This document shows, piece after piece, positions 5,754 to 8,873 of a DNA stretch of 8,873 bases. This DNA comes from Bacteroidota bacterium. Lineage in GTDB: Bacteria; Bacteroidota; Bacteroidia; Bacteroidales; JADFUO01. The first letter of the stretch is position 1, and each line of letters starts with the position of its first letter. A model generated the notes under the pieces. That model saw nothing but the letters and a program-made list of their open reading frames with translations, did not search any database and had not been told where the DNA came from. Made by a program: the position numbers and the translations under genes. The stretch covers positions 1-8,873 of the forward strand of contig JAUWKH010000057.1 in NCBI GenBank assembly GCA_030614305.1, read 5' to 3'.

Positions 5754-8144
5754 ATGATAAAAGTTAGAAACTATTTTAAGCAACAAGCTAAAAGAATATT
5801 TGTGATTGTTTTGATCACATCTTTAATTATAATATTGCCTCAAAAGTTTGTTAAAGCTGATGGTGATGATCCAAAAACCAAATATACTATCAGCGGATAT
5901 ATACATGATAAGGAAGCCGGTGAGAACCTGATAGGAGCTACGATATTTGTAAAAGAAATAAAAACCGGTACCAGTTCCAATGTTTATGGTTTTTATTCAA
6001 TAAGCCTTGAACCGGGAACTTACACACTGATATTTTCATATATCGGCTATGAATCGCAAGAAAAATCATTTGAGTTTAACAGCAACATTACTTATAATGT
6101 TAACCTTGCAGTTAAAAAGCAGGAGCTTGAAGAAGTGGTTGTAACAGGAGCAGCCATGAACGAGAATATCACAAGAGCCGAGATGAGTACCATTAAAATG
6201 GATGTAAAAACCATCCGGCAGATACCGTCATTGATGGGTGAGGTGGATATCATCAAAGCTATTCTGCTTTTACCGGGGGTTCAGACCATTGCAGAAGGCG
6301 GCTCGGGATTTAGTGTCAGAGGCGGAAGCATGGACCAAAATCTTATTCAATTGGATGAAGCAACCGTTTATAACGCTTCTCACCTGATGGGTTTCTTTTC
6401 GGTATTTAATAATGATGCAATAAAGGATGTAAAACTTTATAAAGGCGATATTCCAGCATGTTCCGGTGGTCGCCTGTCATCATTACTTGATGTAAGGATG
6501 AAGGATGGAAACTCAAGGAAAATATCCGGGACAGGCGGAATCGGCACCATTGCAAGCAGGCTGACCCTTGAAGGACCGATAGTTAAAGATAAAGCTTCTT
6601 TTATTGTTTCAGGAAGAAGAACTTACGCTGATATCTTCCTCAAATTATTCGGTAATCCTGATGTAAGGGATAACAGACTTTATTTCTATGATTTAAATGC
6701 TAAAGTTAATTATGTGATAAATGAAAACAACAGGGTTTTTATTTCTGCATATTATGGTAAGGATATTTTTAAAAATCCTGATTTTAAGATGGGATGGGGG
6801 AACCAAACCTTTACTGCCCGGTGGAATCATCTTTTCTCAAAAAAATTGTTTTCAAACTTTACGTTTGTTTACAGCAAATTCGACTATGAGCTGGGTGTGC
6901 CTGAAGGACAGGCCAATTCATTCAGTTGGATATCCAATTTGAAGGATTATGGCGGCAAGGTTGATTTTAATTATTATTTGAACACAAACAACACAATAAG
7001 GTTTGGAACGAGTTTAATTTATCACAATTTTATACCCGGCATTGCAAAGGGAATTGGAGAGGAAGCTTTTACTACCGAATATAAAGTTCAGGATAACAAT
7101 GCACTTGAAACCGGAATCTATGTGAGTAATGAACAGAAAATAGGATCAAGGTTGATATTGAAATATGGTTTAAGGTTTTCTTATTTTGAGAATGTTGGCA
7201 AGGCAACCATATACAACTTTGATGGGGATTATGATGTGATTGATTCCACTGTTTATGGTAATGGAGTATTTTTCAGTCCGTATTATGGGCTGGAACCGAG
7301 GGTGTGTGCTACCTTTGTTTTAAACGAGGTTTCATCTGTAAAAGCAAGTTATGCCCGTACAAAGCAGTGTATTCATTTAGCCCGGAATTCAACTGCAGGC
7401 ACACCACTTGATATTTGGTTTCCGTCATCGCCTAATGTAAAGCCGCAGATTGCCGACCAGATTGCTCTTGGTTATTTCAGGAATTTTAAGAAAAATAAAA
7501 TTGAAGCATCAGTAGAAGCTTATTATAAATACATCAATAATGCCATTGATTTTAAGGATCATGCAGAATTATTGCTGAACCAGCAGTTTGAAGGAGAGTT
7601 AAGGTTCGGCACAGCATGGTCTTATGGTCTGGAATTTATGGTTAACTATCAAATGAAAAAGATTTCGGGATGGGTTAGCTATACTTTATCAAAAACCGAA
7701 AGAAAAATAAACGGAATAAATGATGGAAATAAGTATCCGGCAACTTATGATAAACCGAATGATGTTTCTATTGTGTTTAATTATGATGTAAGCAAAAGAA
7801 TATCAATCGGAGCAACCTGGGTTTATTCCACAGGCTCTGCCGTTACTTTCCCAACCGGCAGGTTTGAATACGGGAATATAATAATACCCATTTTTAGCGA
7901 AAGGAATAGTTACAGAATGCCCGACTATCACAGGCTTGACCTGTCGGTTACCTTGCGAAGTAAAGAGAAGCCCCAAAGAAAATGGAATCACGAATGGAAT
8001 TTTTCAGTTTATAATGCTTATGGACGGAAAAATCCCTGGGTGATCAATTTCAAGCAGGAACAAAATAATCCGGATGTAACTTATGCAGAGATGATATATC
8101 TGTTTGGCATAGTGCCTTCTATTACATTTAATTTTAAGTTCTAA
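5754..8144 (+). CDS. TonB-dependent outer-membrane receptor with carboxypeptidase-D-like N-terminal domain
   Basis: The product has 796 residues. Residues 1 to about 36 are a signal peptide: basic KQQAKR, hydrophobic IFVIVLITSLIIIL, cleavage near VKA-DG. A carboxypeptidase-D regulatory-like beta-sandwich (about 43-120) contains the motif NVYGFYSISLEPGTYTLIFS and a following YIGYES. It leads into EEVVVTG (126-132), then the plug domain (about 140-255) with LLLPGVQT, GFSVRGGSMDQNLIQLDEA and GGRLSSLLDVRMKDGN. The remainder is a 22-strand-type barrel rich in aromatic beta strands and ends in NFKF with the usual terminal Phe. Such receptors import large or scarce ligands across the outer membrane using TonB-ExbBD energy. 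There is no N-terminal STN domain, so no direct link to an anti-sigma factor is indicated. The partner gene 120 nt downstream is a DUF4249 lipoprotein, not a SusD homologue, so glycan import by a classic SusCD pair is not supported. The ligand is unknown. Confidence 0.93.
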   Translation: MIKVRNYFKQQAKRIFVIVLITSLIIILPQKFVKADGDDPKTKYTISGYIHDKEAGENLIGATIFVKEIKTGTSSNVYGFYSISLEPGTYTLIFSYIGYESQEKSFEFNSNITYNVNLAVKKQELEEVVVTGAAMNENITRAEMSTIKMDVKTIRQIPSLMGEVDIIKAILLLPGVQTIAEGGSGFSVRGGSMDQNLIQLDEATVYNASHLMGFFSVFNNDAIKDVKLYKGDIPACSGGRLSSLLDVRMKDGNSRKISGTGGIGTIASRLTLEGPIVKDKASFIVSGRRTYADIFLKLFGNPDVRDNRLYFYDLNAKVNYVINENNRVFISAYYGKDIFKNPDFKMGWGNQTFTARWNHLFSKKLFSNFTFVYSKFDYELGVPEGQANSFSWISNLKDYGGKVDFNYYLNTNNTIRFGTSLIYHNFIPGIAKGIGEEAFTTEYKVQDNNALETGIYVSNEQKIGSRLILKYGLRFSYFENVGKATIYNFDGDYDVIDSTVYGNGVFFSPYYGLEPRVCATFVLNEVSSVKASYARTKQCIHLARNSTAGTPLDIWFPSSPNVKPQIADQIALGYFRNFKKNKIEASVEAYYKYINNAIDFKDHAELLLNQQFEGELRFGTAWSYGLEFMVNYQMKKISGWVSYTLSKTERKINGINDGNKYPATYDKPNDVSIVFNYDVSKRISIGATWVYSTGSAVTFPTGRFEYGNIIIPIFSERNSYRMPDYHRLDLSVTLRSKEKPQRKWNHEWNFSVYNAYGRKNPWVINFKQEQNNPDVTYAEMIYLFGIVPSITFNFKF

Positions 8145-8161
8145 TAAAAGATGAAATATTT

Positions 8162-8195
8162 GGGAAATGGGTATAAGGGAAATAGGGAATAAGGG
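8162..8195 (+). repeat. Evenly spaced GGG array (G-quadruplex motif) between receptor and lipoprotein genes
   Basis: GGG tracts begin at 8162, 8169, 8177, 8185 and 8193, separated by AT-only loops of 4, 5, 5 and 5 nt. The later units are 8-mers of the form GGGAAATA or GGGAATAA. Four consecutive tracts satisfy the standard G3-N1-7 quadruplex rule, and a fifth is spare. The array is on the coding strand of the flanking genes, so it would appear in a read-through transcript between the receptor and the lipoprotein. Imperfect tandem repetition is certain; folding is inferred. Confidence 0.65.
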
Positions 8196-8226
8196 AAATA
8201 AGATGTAAGGTATAAGATTTTATTAC

Positions 8227-8250
8227 TCTGCGCCTTTGCGCCTCTGCGTT
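8227..8250 (+). repeat. 8-nt-period TCTGCGCC/TTTGCGCC repeat
   Basis: Three units of 8 nt are visible: TCTGCGCC, TTTGCGCC and TCTGCGTT. The core TTTGCG is the same as in the inverted repeat downstream of umuC (1653-1701), so the window has two members of one small intergenic repeat family. It ends 14 nt before the lipoprotein ATG. It is GC-rich against an AT-rich background. No protein-coding role is likely, although the complementary strand forms a spurious open frame through it (8141-8335). Confidence 0.55.
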
Positions 8251-8264
8251 TAAAAAATACAAAA

Positions 8265-8873
8265 ATGACAAAAAACACATTAATTCTTCTTCTAATCATG
8301 TTGCTTTTAGGGAGCTGTACTGAAAAGATTGACATTGATTTGGGAACTACTTATACACGGCTTGTTGTTGAGGGTTCTATAACAACAGATACAACTACTC
8401 ATTGGGTCAGATTATCAAAATCAACGGATTATTATAACAACACTCCGCCGCCGCCTGTTAGTAATGCTATAGTTATGGTTAGCGATGGATTTGAAACATT
8501 CACCCTTGAAGAAAACGATACTCTTCCCGGTTATTATGAAACTCAACCTGATTATTATGGAGTACCCGGCAGAACATATTCATTGGATATAGAATTGCAG
8601 GATAAGATTAATGATTTTAAATTATTTTCGGCTTCATGCAAGCTCAAACCTGTTGCACCAATTGATTCCATCAGGGTAGAATATGTTGAAAATTGGGAAG
8701 CATGGGAGGTAAAAATTTATGCATGGGAACCTGCAAGTCTTGATTTTTATACATTTAATATTATTAAAAACGGGGTTCTGATTACAGATACGATAGATGA
8801 AATAGGAATATCAGACGATCGTTTCTTTAATGGTAATTATACCAATGGAGCGGCTGTATATTATCTGATGGAG
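8265..8873 (+). CDS. DUF4249-type outer-membrane-associated lipoprotein, N-terminal part (3' end outside window)
   Basis: An ATG at 8265-8267 opens a frame that stays open to the window end (203 codons). The first 18 residues are a lipoprotein signal: MTKN, a leucine-rich core, and the lipobox LLGSC with Cys18 as the lipidated residue. The next part, TEKIDIDLGTTYTRLVVEGSITTD, followed by WVRLSKSTDYYNN, PVSNAIVMVSDG, and a beta-rich segment with PGRTYSLDIEL, fits DUF4249 proteins of Bacteroidota. Those genes commonly follow TonB-dependent receptors, as here, and probably encode surface or periplasmic partners of the receptor; the function is not established. It most likely shares the receptor transcript through the 120-nt repeat-bearing spacer. 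The family call is from recognition of the N-terminal pattern and the neighbour, not a search. Confidence 0.8.
   Translation, partial: MTKNTLILLLIMLLLGSCTEKIDIDLGTTYTRLVVEGSITTDTTTHWVRLSKSTDYYNNTPPPPVSNAIVMVSDGFETFTLEENDTLPGYYETQPDYYGVPGRTYSLDIELQDKINDFKLFSASCKLKPVAPIDSIRVEYVENWEAWEVKIYAWEPASLDFYTFNIIKNGVLITDTIDEIGISDDRFFNGNYTNGAAVYYLME

Noticed and set aside
8141..8335. Open frame of 64 codons on the - strand over the receptor-lipoprotein spacer
   Set aside because: Its sequence (RRGAKAQSN and a Tyr/Phe/Pro-rich tail) is just the translation of the two 8-nt arrays, and it overlaps the start of the lipoprotein gene.

Overview
The window looks like a low-GC (roughly one third G+C by eye) chromosomal segment from a member of the Bacteroidota. 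The evidence is a TonB-dependent receptor with an N-terminal carboxypeptidase-D-like domain, a DUF4249-type lipoprotein directly after it, A-rich leaders without clear Shine-Dalgarno sequences, and a match to the Bacteroidota -7 promoter element (TAnnTTTG) ahead of xseA. The genus cannot be told from the sequence. No tRNA, rRNA, CRISPR array, insertion sequence or phage gene was seen.

Left end (1-732, + strand): the C-terminal three quarters of a LuxE-like acyl-protein synthetase of the ANL adenylating superfamily, cut by the window edge. A short convergent intergenic stretch follows, filled with small direct and inverted repeats (733-881).

Centre (882-5598, all on the - strand): a DNA-damage cluster. 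In transcription order it is xseA, xseB (exonuclease VII), umuD (self-cleaving S24 peptidase), a Nudix hydrolase, and umuC (Y-family polymerase). The gaps are 1 nt, 34 nt, a 4-nt ATGA overlap and 31 nt, so the five genes are probably one transcript. A 220-nt gap with a hairpin that may terminate transcription separates them from an SRAP/HMCES (YedK-type) gene. That gene has every catalytic residue but is interrupted by one in-frame TAA. Together the genes cover single-strand DNA trimming, translesion synthesis, probably nucleotide clean-up, and capture of abasic sites in single-stranded DNA. The most notable features are the Nudix gene placed between umuD and umuC and the single nonsense codon in the SRAP gene.

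Right end (5754-8873, + strand, divergent from xseA): a complete outer-membrane TonB-dependent receptor and, 120 nt later, the start of a DUF4249 lipoprotein gene that runs off the window. They form a likely outer-membrane uptake pair. The spacer between them holds two unusual 8-nt-period arrays: five evenly spaced GGG tracts fitting a G-quadruplex motif, and a TCTGCGCC/TTTGCGCC array related to the repeat found downstream of umuC.
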